A stretch of DNA of 64,000 nt. Origin: Plasmopara viticola. Taxonomy: Eukaryota; Oomycota; Peronosporomycetes; Peronosporales; Peronosporaceae. The notes beneath the pieces are model-generated. The model saw only the letters and a list, made by a program, of their open reading frames with translations. It searched no databases and was not told where the DNA came from. Below are positions 54,777-63,201 of this stretch, piece after piece. The position numbers and the translations under genes are program-made. Each line of letters opens with the position of its first letter. Within the stretch, counting starts at the first letter, position 1. The stretch covers positions 186,001-250,000 of the forward strand of contig MBPM02000018.1 of assembly GCA_001695595.3 (NCBI GenBank), read 5' to 3'.

Positions 54777-55601
54777 TCACTCTGTGCTAAACGCCTTTAC
54801 CACTTCCTCCGTTTTAACTATCGTAGTTTTCGCCCCTTGGCGCTCAAAGTGCTCAATCGTCAGCAATTTAGCCACATCCTGAGTCCTCAACTCTGCATTG
54901 CTGATCTCCAAGATGTGCACGACATTTTCGTAGCTCTTGGGCAGACTTCGCAAAAGGCAGATTGCAAAGTCTTCGTCTTCCAATTTCGCACCGACACTGG
55001 GAAGCTTTGCACTAATATTGAGGACTCCATTGCAGTGATGTAAGACATTACCACCTTCGACCATCTACATGCTGAAGGATTGTCGCTTCAAGTAAATGCG
55101 ACCAGCCTTTTGCGATCCGCCGTACAGCGTCTTAATACGGGCCCATGCAGCCCACGCTTCCTCGCAGTCGTCGACAACGTGGTGATAGTTCGCATCCATA
55201 TGGATCAGCATCAATCCAAAAGCAATGTTGCTTGTCCTGACATATTCGTCCGAGGCTCGAGGGTCAACGAACGTCCGAGTCGCCTCGCGGTTGACGACAT
55301 GCCACACGGCCTTGGTTAGGAACACGCCACGCATGTAGCGGCTCCACGTGGCAATGCATCAGTGCTGTAATTTTCGATAGTCGAGTGCACTTGTCTCTAT
55401 TATGCTACAATCTACTACCCTAGAGAAATCAACGACAGTGACTCGTAAAAAAAATGAGGGCGAAGGGGTAAAATTTTGACAAGAGCTAAAAGAGACGCAC
55501 AATTTATTTATTTGCCCGACGATCAAGGCTTAAAAAATCACAAATTCGGAGGAGCTTGACGACAAAGCCACATCTTTCTAGATCATGGTTGTTGGGCTCA
55601 T
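54777..55601 (-). pseudogene. El-18 gag, interrupted by foreign DNA
   Basis: ATG 55601-55599 in the primer site (whose complement reads ATAACT instead of ATAACC). After about six codons the sequence departs for 227 bp and returns at [19 protein letters not shown]. Open 55334-55065 and 55064-54777. The zinc knuckle reads STYCGKLGYSAERC: first Cys is Ser and His is Tyr, and TAG follows. Confidence 0.87.
55354..55580. other. 227 bp of unidentified DNA inside El-18 gag
   Basis: Begins after CCACGTGGCA and ends before GATCATGGTTG. It replaces roughly 65 bp of gag found in El-1. A/T richer than its surroundings, with runs such as GTAAAAAAAATGAGG. I see no open frame of note, no terminal inverted repeat and no duplication of target bases. 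It is the only stretch in the window that I cannot assign to a copia element. Confidence 0.75.
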
Positions 55602-55605
55602 AACT

Positions 55606-55640
55606 TATTGGATAGGTGAGTGAGGCGAAGGCAAGGAGTT
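55606..55640 (-). repeat. El-18 5' LTR stub
   Basis: 35 bp matching the inner end of the El-1 LTR (GAGGCGAAGGCAA), then an abrupt change to LTR-d sequence of El-20. About 290 bp of the LTR are missing. Confidence 0.8.
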
Positions 55641-55758
55641 CATATCCGCTCCTTCAAGTAGTCATCAACTGATTGCATATACCGGTACTTACCGATATGT
55701 AGTAGCTGATCGAGGCGTTTCTTCGCCAGTCTCTACGACAACAGTCGTATCCTCAACA
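55641..55758 (-). repeat. El-20 3' LTR, left part missing
   Basis: 118 bp, the outer part only: from CCGCTCCTTCAAG through ACCGGTACTTACCGATATG to CCTCAACA at 55758, followed by CTCCCAATCG, the complement of the polypurine tract. Its start in sense is TGTTGAGGATACGACTGTTG, a longer outer end than other LTR-d copies. Confidence 0.82.
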
Positions 55759-57360
55759 CTCCCAATCGACACGTCAGTGCTTGGAAACTTGATGCCCAAT
55801 TCGTTCCGAAGGTTTTGAGACTGGACAGCAGTAATTGGCTTGATCATGATGTCAGCAAGCATGTCGTGCGTCGGACAATACTGCAGCATAACTTGACCGT
55901 CTTCTACTTTCTCACGCACGAAGTGGTACCGAATGTCGATATGCTTGGTGCGCTTGTGAAATTCAGGATTCTTGGCCAAAGCGATGGAACCGTGATTGTC
56001 CTCGTAGATCTTGATTGCTCGACAACTTGATATTTTATCAAGCTCGCACAGAAAAGTTTTCAATCAAGTCGCCTCTTGAGCTGCTTCTGTCGAAGAAAGT
56101 GACACTGCCCGTTACTTCTTGCTTTTCCAGCTGACGCAACCTCCATTCATCATGAACGCATAGCCGCTTGTGCTTCGTCGGGTTGCCAAATCGCCTGCCC
56201 AATCTGCATCTAGATAGCCTCGAAGTTCTTTTTGGTCTTAAGCTTGAAACGTGATGCCATGCGTCTTTGTTCCTTACACGTATCGGAAGACCCTTTTGAT
56301 TGCCTGCCAGTAAGTTAGAGATGGGCCCGAGTTAAATTGGCTGAGTTCTCCCACTGTGGCTGCTAGGTCCGGCCGAGTCTCAACCATCAAATACATGAGG
56401 CAACCAACGGCATTTCGATATGGAACTTTTGTCGTTGTCTTTTCATGCCAACACTCTCCATCGCACATGGTCTTGGTCAACTTGAGTCCTGGATCTTGAG
56501 GCGTCCTGACGGGATTACTGTTTTCCATGCCGAACTTTTTCGAGATGTCACTTGCGAATTTATTTGACGAATGAACACGTTACCACTCAAAGTTTTTTTT
56601 TATCAATCTTCATGTCCGAAAAGAACTTGAGTCGACCAAGATCCGTCATTTCGAATCGCTCGCTGAGTGCTTTCTTAGTCATCTTTAGCAATTGTTGTTG
56701 TTGCATGCAAGCACTAGGTCATCAACGTAGAGCGCCACGAGGATCAATCCTTCGTCATTGTGCTAAACGTAGATACAATGGTCTGCATCACACTTCGTAA
56801 ACTTCATTTCCAGCATGAACGCGTCAATTGTCTAATTCCACATCCGCGGTGACTGCTTCAAACCATAAAGGGAGCGCTTATGCTGACATAGTCTGGGTAT
56901 ACATCGTTGACATATCCGTTCATGTAAATGTCCTCGTCCAGAGTGCCTTAAGAAAGGCTGTCTTGACGTCCATCTGATGCAACATCAAAATGTGCTTGGC
57001 TGACAGACTTAGTAAATTCTGATCGAAGTAAACTTGGCCACTGGTGCAAAAGACTTTTGTAGTCGACACCATACGTTTTAGAAAAGCCATTGACCACGAG
57101 TCGTGCCTTGAACCGCTCAATCACTCCGGCTCGATTTTCTTGATCCGGAAGACCCGTCTACAGCCAATAGCCTTGCGACCTTTAGGGAAAGGTACTAAGT
57201 CCCAGGTCTTGTTCTCGCGAAGGGAGCTCACTTCAGCATCACACTCCTCCTTCCATTTGGCCGCGTTCCTGGATATCATTGCCGACTTGAAAGTTGCCGG
57301 CATTTCTCCTACTGAATCCACAACAAAGACCGCTTCGAAATCTTGGGCCGATGCAGACAT
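55759..57360 (-). pseudogene. El-20 reverse transcriptase and RNase H
   Basis: RT front 57360-57121 (SASAQDFEAVFVVDSVGEMP, KGRKAIGCRRVFRIKK), then frameshifts and stops through LHQMDVKTAFLKAL. YVDD at 56718-56729 is intact in a short frame. 56528-56274 reads NSNPVRTPQDPGLKLTKTM and PYRNAVGCLMYLMVETRPDL. RNase H 56063-55689 reads EDNHGSIALAKNPEFHKRTK and CPTHDMLADIM. Confidence 0.86.
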
Positions 57361-57594
57361 CTCCTCCAGCGATTGATAACGACTTGGCCTCTTTGCTGTT
57401 GGAATTTGCGCAGCTTTTTCGAGCGATTGGTTCCACTAGTGTCGTTTACTGCCACGCCAAAAATCCAAGCCCACGATTGGCTGAGTTCCTGCGTGCTGCT
57501 TCTTTTCTGGCTCCATGTCCTGATCGTGAATAGCTTCTTCATTTCCTAAAGGGTCACACACAACCTCTTCGGTATCTAAAAATACAGCTTCTCC

Positions 57595-58670
57595 TTACTT
57601 CATACTTGGTATCCCGTCGTCAAAGGTATTTTCCATAAAGTGTGCGTCTCGACTGACCAGAATGCGAACACTTGCAATTTCTTCATATCTGTACGCTATT
57701 TCATGCTCAAAGTACCCAAGAAACCGACAGCGGGCTGATCGAGCATCAAAATTGGATCGTTTCTGCTTGGGAAGTGAGACGTGCGCATGGCACCCTAACA
57801 CCTTCAAGTTTGCCAACAAAGACTTTTGGCCAGTCCACACTTGAAACGGCAACACATCATTACCAATGGCTCGTGTTGGGCATCGATTGCAAAGGAACGC
57901 AGCCGTTTAAACAGCTTCACCCCCATACAGCTTTGGCAGACTAGCGTACTCGAGCATGCATCGGCCACACTCAACAAGTGTACGATTCATGCGCTCTGCA
58001 ACTCCGTTAAGTTGTGGCGTGTATGGTGGCGTAAACTTCTTTACAATGCCACGTTCTGCACAAAACTTTGCCGTTGCTCCAGAATTGTACTCGCCACAAT
58101 TATCACAACGAAGTGTTTTAACACGCATATTGGTCTGGTTTTCGGCCAGTGCAACGTAAGCGGCAATTTGTCAGCCACCTCAGACTTGTTCCGTAACAAG
58201 TAAACAGCACAAAAGTGCGACTTCTCGTCAGAAAAAGTGACGAAATAGCGCTTGCCACTAAACTTCTCCGTCGCATAGGTCCACACACATCGTTGTGAAT
58301 GACTTCAAGCACTTTTGTCGCCCGATTTGGAGACGACTTCATAAAGCTTGCCCGGGTCTGTTTGCCTAGAGCGCATCCTTTATGCAGCTCCTACTTGTTA
58401 ACTGACTTTAGGTCAATACCTGCTCCACAGCCTTTTGCAACAAAAGCGGAAAGACCACCGTGACCAATGTGACCTAGTCGAAGGTGCCAGAGGTACGAAG
58501 TGGTGTCCCCATGGCATTTCAACGAACTAGTCACGTTGGCTTCGTCCACAAAAAGTGGCTTCATGCAAAGCTTGGACAGCCCATTTCCTTCGCGGGCGCC
58601 TAATTTCCAGCGAAGACCTTTGGCCTCAGCAAAGCAGCCGTCGTGCTCAAACGTGACTGGACCGACATCC
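57595..58670 (-). pseudogene. El-20 integrase
   Basis: Zinc-domain region 58340-58560 is degraded and about 60 bp are missing before it, where NVWHIPKLSRNLFSVGRFT would be. Core 58128-57907: Asp in LRCDNCGEYNS, Glu in NGVAERMN; stop at GGEAV-stop-TAAF. C-terminal part 57855-57595 QVWTGQKSLLANLKVLGCHA and CRFLGYFEHEIAYRYEE. Confidence 0.85.
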
Positions 58671-58760
58671 TAAATTGACGTAAGTACACCTTTTTCCATT
58701 TCGCGGGGCGTTGTCATCGACATAACAATGTCACCCGTTCTCACAGCTTGAACTACGCCG

Positions 58761-59204
58761 TCATCCGCAAGGTGCACGTCGACTGGGTTGATTTTTCTTG
58801 AAGTTCTTCATATACTCTACCGAGTATGTCATGTGTTGAGTGGCACCCAAGTGAACTAACCACACATAGCTTGACTTGGAGGGACATGCGGCTTCACCAA
58901 TCGAGAAAAGGTAGTCGCCGATGTCATCATCGTTACTCTGCGCGACACTCGCACGTTGCGGTCGCTGTCGCTCCGCGTTGTCACAGATTCGAGCTGGGCA
59001 CTTGGCAATCCAATGGCCATGCTCTCCATTATAGTGACAGGCTCTGCTAGCCTTCACTGACGCTTGTCGTCCTTTGCGTCGTTCAGTGTCTGTCGTTGCA
59101 AACGCTTGACCTTGGCTGTGCACAGCCCTGTCGACGCCGCCACCTTGCTCTTTGCGCTTCAAAAGTTCATGCAGCAACCGAGACGTGACGAGCTCCCACG
59201 ACAA
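58761..59204 (-). pseudogene. El-20 zinc knuckle and protease, both sites lost
   Basis: The knuckle reads CHYNGEHGHWIAKC (second Cys is Asn). The protease reads LVHLGATQHM: the catalytic Asp is His and Ser is Leu. The frame is otherwise open for 147 codons. Confidence 0.9.
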
Positions 59205-59766
59205 AAAGTCGGCTCTTGACTAGTGCCGTGATTGAGAACGCGTACGACTCGCTGAGACTTGCCAATAGCGTATTTACTGCGTCGTCCTCGCTACCCGGGG
59301 CACCCACAGCATCGGGCTGCTCCGCCAGCGTCTTAATCTTGTTAATGTGCGCGAGCACATCATCCCCTTCCTCCATCTTGGCCGTGAAGAAGCGACGACG
59401 AAGAAAGAGCTTATTCGCGAGACTCTTCTCGTAGTGACTCCCAAGCCGCGACCATGCATCGTGTGCCCCACATGCCAAACGAACCAACGGCAGCTACAAT
59501 TACTCCATCGCAAGACAGATGATTGCGAGCGCATTCCTTGACTTGCGCTTGAACGTATTTCGGTCTAGCACAGTAGTCAAGTGTTCAAGCTTAATCTCCC
59601 CGCTTACTACTTCCCACAAGTCGCGCTCCTCCAGCACCATCTGCATCTTGAACTTCCATGTGTGAAAGTTTGTCTTACCGAACTTGTTGATGCGGTTGGT
59701 CGTGGGGGTGTCCATGGCGAGAGCGAAGTCGGTGTCGGAGTTTGGGAAGAGGAAGCTTGGGCTCAT
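59167..59766 (-). pseudogene. El-20 gag
   Basis: ATG 59766-59764 in the primer site, MSPSFLFPNSDTDFALAMD, INKFGKTNFHTWKFKMQMV, LEERDLWEVVSGEIKLEH, DRNTFKRKSRNALAIICLAME, then a stop at 59500. Continuation 59487-59167, where GLGSHYEKSLANKLFLRRRF has lost one residue near HYE-K and shifts after FSITAL. Confidence 0.88.
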
Positions 59767-59770
59767 AACC

Positions 59771-60078
59771 TGAAGAAGGTCAAGTGTGCACTAGTTGGTA
59801 AAATGCAAAGAGAATATACTTATAAGGTCCTTAGTTCGCAACTACATGCTGCCTCTAAGCCAATAGTTTATCGAAGCCAATCCGAATGACTCACCATCCG
59901 GGCGCAATCATCTTCCCTTCCGGGCGCAATCATCTTCCCATCCCAAAACCGATCTTCTGCCCATCTTGAATCCGCGCCTTCTGTCATCAACTGATTGCAG
60001 ATACCGGTACTTACCGATATGTAGTAGCTGGTCGAGGCATTTCTTCGCCAGCATCTTCGACAACAGTCGTATCCTCTA
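59771..60078 (-). repeat. El-20 5' LTR (LTR-d)
   Basis: 308 bp, TGAAGAAGGTCAAG to ...GTCGTATCCTCT, the last bases diverged from CTCAACA. Two CCGGGCG repeats. The El-21 LTR continues on the right. Confidence 0.85.
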
Positions 60079-60161
60079 AGCATGTAGATGCAAACTAAGG
60101 ACCTTATAAATATATTTACTTTGCATTCTACCATCTAGTGCTCACTTCGATCTTATCAGTA
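60079..60161 (+). repeat. El-21 5' LTR, inner end
   Basis: 83 bp from GCATGTAGATGCAAACTAAGG to ATCTTATCAGTA; the outer part lies beyond El-20. It is followed by GGTTTGAGTTC, a mutated primer-binding site. Confidence 0.82.
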
Positions 60162-61062
60162 GGTTTGAGTTCAAGCCCTGCAACCTCTGCCCCCGACTAC
60201 GACTCCGCCTTCGCAATGGAGGTCTCTGCCTCCAGTCGAATTCACAAATTGGACGGAACCAACTTCCACACATGGAAGTTCAAGATGCAGATGGTGCTCG
60301 AGAAACGCGACTTGTGGGAGGTCATTGCCGGGAAAGTCAAGCTCGAGTACTGCTTCACCACGCTGGACCAAGCCGCGTTTGAGAGAATATCGCGCAAGGC
60401 CATGGCGATCATCTGTCTCGCGATGGAAGATTCGCAACTGCCTTTGATCCGGTCGACAGATGGTGCGCATGATGCATGGTCGCGTCTGACGTCGCATTTC
60501 AAGAAGAGGTGTTTGGCTAACAAGCTCTTTCTTCTTTCACGACAATGACGAGTGAAGGTGATAATGTGTTGGGAAACATTTAAAGATAAAGACAGCGGCG
60601 GAACAGCTCGATGCGGTGGGCGCTCCGGTCAGTGAAGACGACTTGGTCATCACGCTTCTGGCAAGTTGGAATGACTCGTTCGCGTTCCTGATTACGGTAT
60701 TGGAGTCTCGATCAGATTTACTAACGTGGGAGCTCGTAACGTCTCGACTACAACACGAAGGCATAAAGCGCAAGGAACAAGGCGGTTACGTCGATGGAGC
60801 GACGGACACGCAAAGTCAAGCGTTTACGTCAAGCGACAACGGACGGCGTAAGGGTCGTCAACCGCCTATGAAGGCCACCAGCGCCTGTCATTATTGCGGT
60901 GGAAGCGGGCATTGGATTGCCAAGTGCCCTGTAAGGATTCGTGAAAAGGCGGAGCGGCAGCGTTTGCAGCGTGCAAATATCGCGCAGCTTGGAGAAGACG
61001 CTGGCGATTTCCTATTTTCGGCTGGTGGAGACACGAGCGTCGCCAAGGACAGCTACGTGTGA
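60162..61062 (+). pseudogene. El-21 gag and zinc knuckle
   Basis: The start codon position is TTG. Open through 60548: SRIHKLDGTNFHTWKFKMQM, EKRDLWEVIAGKVKLEYC, EDSQLPLIRSTDGAHDAWS; a frameshift after KLFLLSRQ. 60616-61062: GAPVSEDDLVITLLAS and a complete knuckle CHYCGGSGHWIAKC, ended by TGG to TGA just before the protease. Confidence 0.88.
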
Positions 61063-61710
61063 CTGGTTGACTCGGGTGCAACGCAGCACATGACGTACTC
61101 CAAAAAGTACATGCAAAACTGCGAATCTACAAGGTTATTTCCCCAGTAGACGTGCATCTTGCTGACGACGGTGTCGGTCAAGCAGTTGGTACGGGTGACA
61201 ATGTCATGACTATGACAACTCCGCGTGGGATGAAGAAAGGTTTACTAACGAACGTGTGGCATATCCCCAAACTTTCGCGCAATTTGTTTTCCGTAGGCCG
61301 TTTTACTAAGGATGTCAGCCCGGTAACGTTCGAGAGCAATGGCTGCTGCACGCAAGCAAAAGGCTTTTGTTGGAAACTTGGCTCCCGAGAAGGTAAAGGG
61401 CTTTTGAAGTTATGCATGAGGCCGACTATGACGCACGAGGCAAACGTGACAAATTCGTCAGGATGCCATGGGGACACCACTTCGTACCTCTGGCACCTTC
61501 AACTTGGTCACATTGGCCATGCTGGCCTAGATACCATCATTAAAAAAAGACTATGGCACCGGTATCGACTTGACTTTGGTTAGCCAGTGGAAGCTCTGCA
61601 ACGTTTGCGCGCTCGGTAAACAGACAAGGGTGAGCTTTGTGAAGTCATTCTCAAGTCGCGCAAAAGATGTGCTGGAAGTCATTCACAGTGGCGTTTGTGG
61701 GCCGATGCAA
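61063..61710 (+). pseudogene. El-21 protease and integrase start, catalytic Asp lost
   Basis: VDSGATQHMTYSKKYM intact, then a 1-nt shift. Open 61152-61583: VWHIPKLSRNLFSVGRFTKD and LWHLQLGHIGHAG. In the next frame WKLCNVCALGKQ and VIHSGVCGPM, where the first catalytic Asp of integrase is Gly. The text stops at 61710. Confidence 0.87.
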
Positions 61711-61958
61711 AAGCCACCGGTATATGCAATCAGTTGATGACTGCTTGAAAGCGCGGATTCGAGATGGGCAAATGATCGGTTTTGGGATTCGAAGATGATT
61801 GCGCCCGGATGGGAAGATGATTGCGCCCGGATGATAAGTTGTTCGGATTGGCTTAGATAAATCATTGGCTTAGAAGCAGCATGAAATTGCGAACTAAGGA
61901 CCTTATAAATATATTCACTTTGCATTTTGCCAACTATTGCCCAGCAACTTTTTTAATT
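61711..61958 (+). repeat. El-22 5' LTR, inner part
   Basis: Starts at ACCGGTATATGCAATCAG, ends CTTTTTTAATT before the primer-binding site. Two CCGGGCG-type repeats at 61798-61835. Same ending as the El-9 LTR. Confidence 0.85.
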
Positions 61959-61970
61959 GGTTATGAGCCC
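61959..61970 (+). promoter_or_regulatory. Primer-binding site of El-22, overlaps gag start codon
   Basis: GGTTATGAGCCC in sense orientation, exact complement of the initiator tRNA-Met anticodon arm GGGCUCAUAACC. The gag ATG is 61963-61965. Confidence 0.85.
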
Positions 61971-62766
61971 AAGCCCCGCCGACTCTGCCTTCACGCTTCC
62001 TGCCTCTGCCTTCGCCACCATAGACGCGTCTACGCCAAGCCGGATTAACAAGTTCGACGGCACCAACTTCCACAACTGGAAATTTAAGATGCAGATGGGG
62101 TTGGAGGAGAAGGATCTGTGGGACGTAGCAAGTGGCGAGATCGAGTTGGAGCAATGCGTCACTTCGCAGGACCAAGGAACCTTTAAGAGGAAATCACGCG
62201 AGGCGCTTGCGATCATCTGTCTTGCGATGGAAGATTCGCAGCTGCCACTGGTACGTTCAGCGACTATCGCGCATGATGCATGGTCAAGGCTCGAAGGACA
62301 CTTCGAGAGAAAGAGCCTCGCCAATCAATTTTTCCTTCGTCGACGTTTTCTGACAGCAACAATGGATGAAGGTGATGATGTGCTTCCGCACATCCACAAG
62401 TTAAAGACACTTGCGGAGCAGCTTGATGCGATCGGAGCTCCAGTTAGCGAGGACGACTCGGTTATCACGCTTCTGAGCAGTTTGAGTGAATCGTGTTAAT
62501 TTCTCATCACAGCAGTGAAGTCACGTGCTGATTCGTTGACGTTGGAGCTCGTGGTGTCTCGGGTACTTCATGCGGACATGAAGCGCAAGGAACAGGGTGA
62601 CGGCATCGATGGAGCCGCGCACAACCAAGGGCAAGCGTTCATGACTGATGATAGCAACAAGCGCAAAGGACGTCCTGTGCTTGCAGGCAAAGACAAGTGG
62701 GTCTTGCCATTACTGTGGGAAACAAGGTCATTGAATTGCCAAGTGTCCCGTGCGAATTCGAGATAA
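61963..62766 (+). pseudogene. El-22 gag
   Basis: MSPSPADSAFTLPASAFA, INKFDGTNFHNWKFKMQMG, 179 codons open to TAA at 62497-62499 (SESC-stop-FLIT). Second piece 62515-62766 (MKRKEQGDGIDGAAHNQG). The knuckle is split by a frameshift (CHYCGKQGH in another frame, followed by a stop). Confidence 0.9.
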
Positions 62767-62793
62767 TGCATTTCTATCGAATTTCTGTTTTCG

Positions 62794-63145
62794 GTGGGTG
62801 GTGCAAGTGCTATCAATTCAAGCAGTGTTTGGCTGGTAGACTCGGGTGCAACTCAGCATATGACGCACTCGAAGGACTATATGATCAGCTTCAAGATCAT
62901 GTCTCCGGTGGACGTACACCTTGCTGATGACGGTATTGTTCAAGCGGGTGGAATGGGTGACATAGTTATGTCAATGCAAGCACCACGTGGAGTCAACAAA
63001 GGTGTGCTTACAGGTGTGTGGCACATTCCAAAACTATTTCGAAATTTGTGTTTGATGGGCCGTTTCACGAAGGGTGTCGGACCAATTACTTTTGAGTGAG
63101 ATGGCTGCTTTACCGATGCAAAATGTTTGCGATGGAAGCTCGGTG
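62794..63145 (+). pseudogene. El-22 protease
   Basis: SVWLVDSGATQHMTHSKDYM intact, then VHLADDGIVQAGGMGDIVMS, GVWHIPKLFRNLCLMGRFTKG, a stop after PITFE at 63097-63099, and CLRWKLG at the breakpoint. Confidence 0.87.
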
Positions 63146-63201
63146 CTTACCGATATGTAGTGTCTGATCGAGGCGTTTCTTCACCAGCAACTTCGTCAAC
63201 A
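63146..63201 (-). repeat. Outer LTR piece, complement to the El-22 LTR
   Basis: 56 bp CTTACCGATATGTAG to ...TTCGTCAACA, the outer end of an LTR-d in minus orientation. It begins exactly where the El-22 LTR is broken (ACCGGT / CTTACC) and borders El-23 RNase H. Confidence 0.83.

Larger units (their letters stand above)
53718..55640 (-). mobile_element. El-18, copia retrotransposon remnant
   Basis: Close relative of El-1: zinc-domain start, PR, gag and a 35-bp LTR stub. Interrupted by the solo LTR El-19 (53765-54078) and by 227 bp of unknown DNA in gag. IN core, RT and RH are absent on the left, beyond El-17. Confidence 0.88.
55641..60078 (-). mobile_element. El-20, nearly full-length copia retrotransposon
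   Basis: DSGATQH-clade copy with a truncated 3' LTR (55641-55758), RH, RT, IN, PR, gag and a 308-bp 5' LTR. The pol is the most decayed in the window. Its outer 5' LTR end falls inside the 5' LTR of El-21. Confidence 0.9.
60079..61710 (+). mobile_element. El-21, copia retrotransposon, 5' part
   Basis: Plus-strand DSGATQH-clade copy: inner end of the 5' LTR (60079-60161), gag, PR and IN zinc domain, ending at CGPMQ of the integrase core where El-22 sequence starts. El-20 is inserted in its LTR. Confidence 0.88.
61711..63145 (+). mobile_element. El-22, copia 5' end, apparently inverted segment
   Basis: Plus-strand copy of the El-9 subfamily: LTR lacking its first 60 or so bases, primer site, gag, PR, ending at CLRWKLG. 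The missing outer LTR piece lies at the other end of the segment in opposite orientation (63146-63201). Reversing 61711-63145 restores one continuous LTR bordering El-23. Confidence 0.82.
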
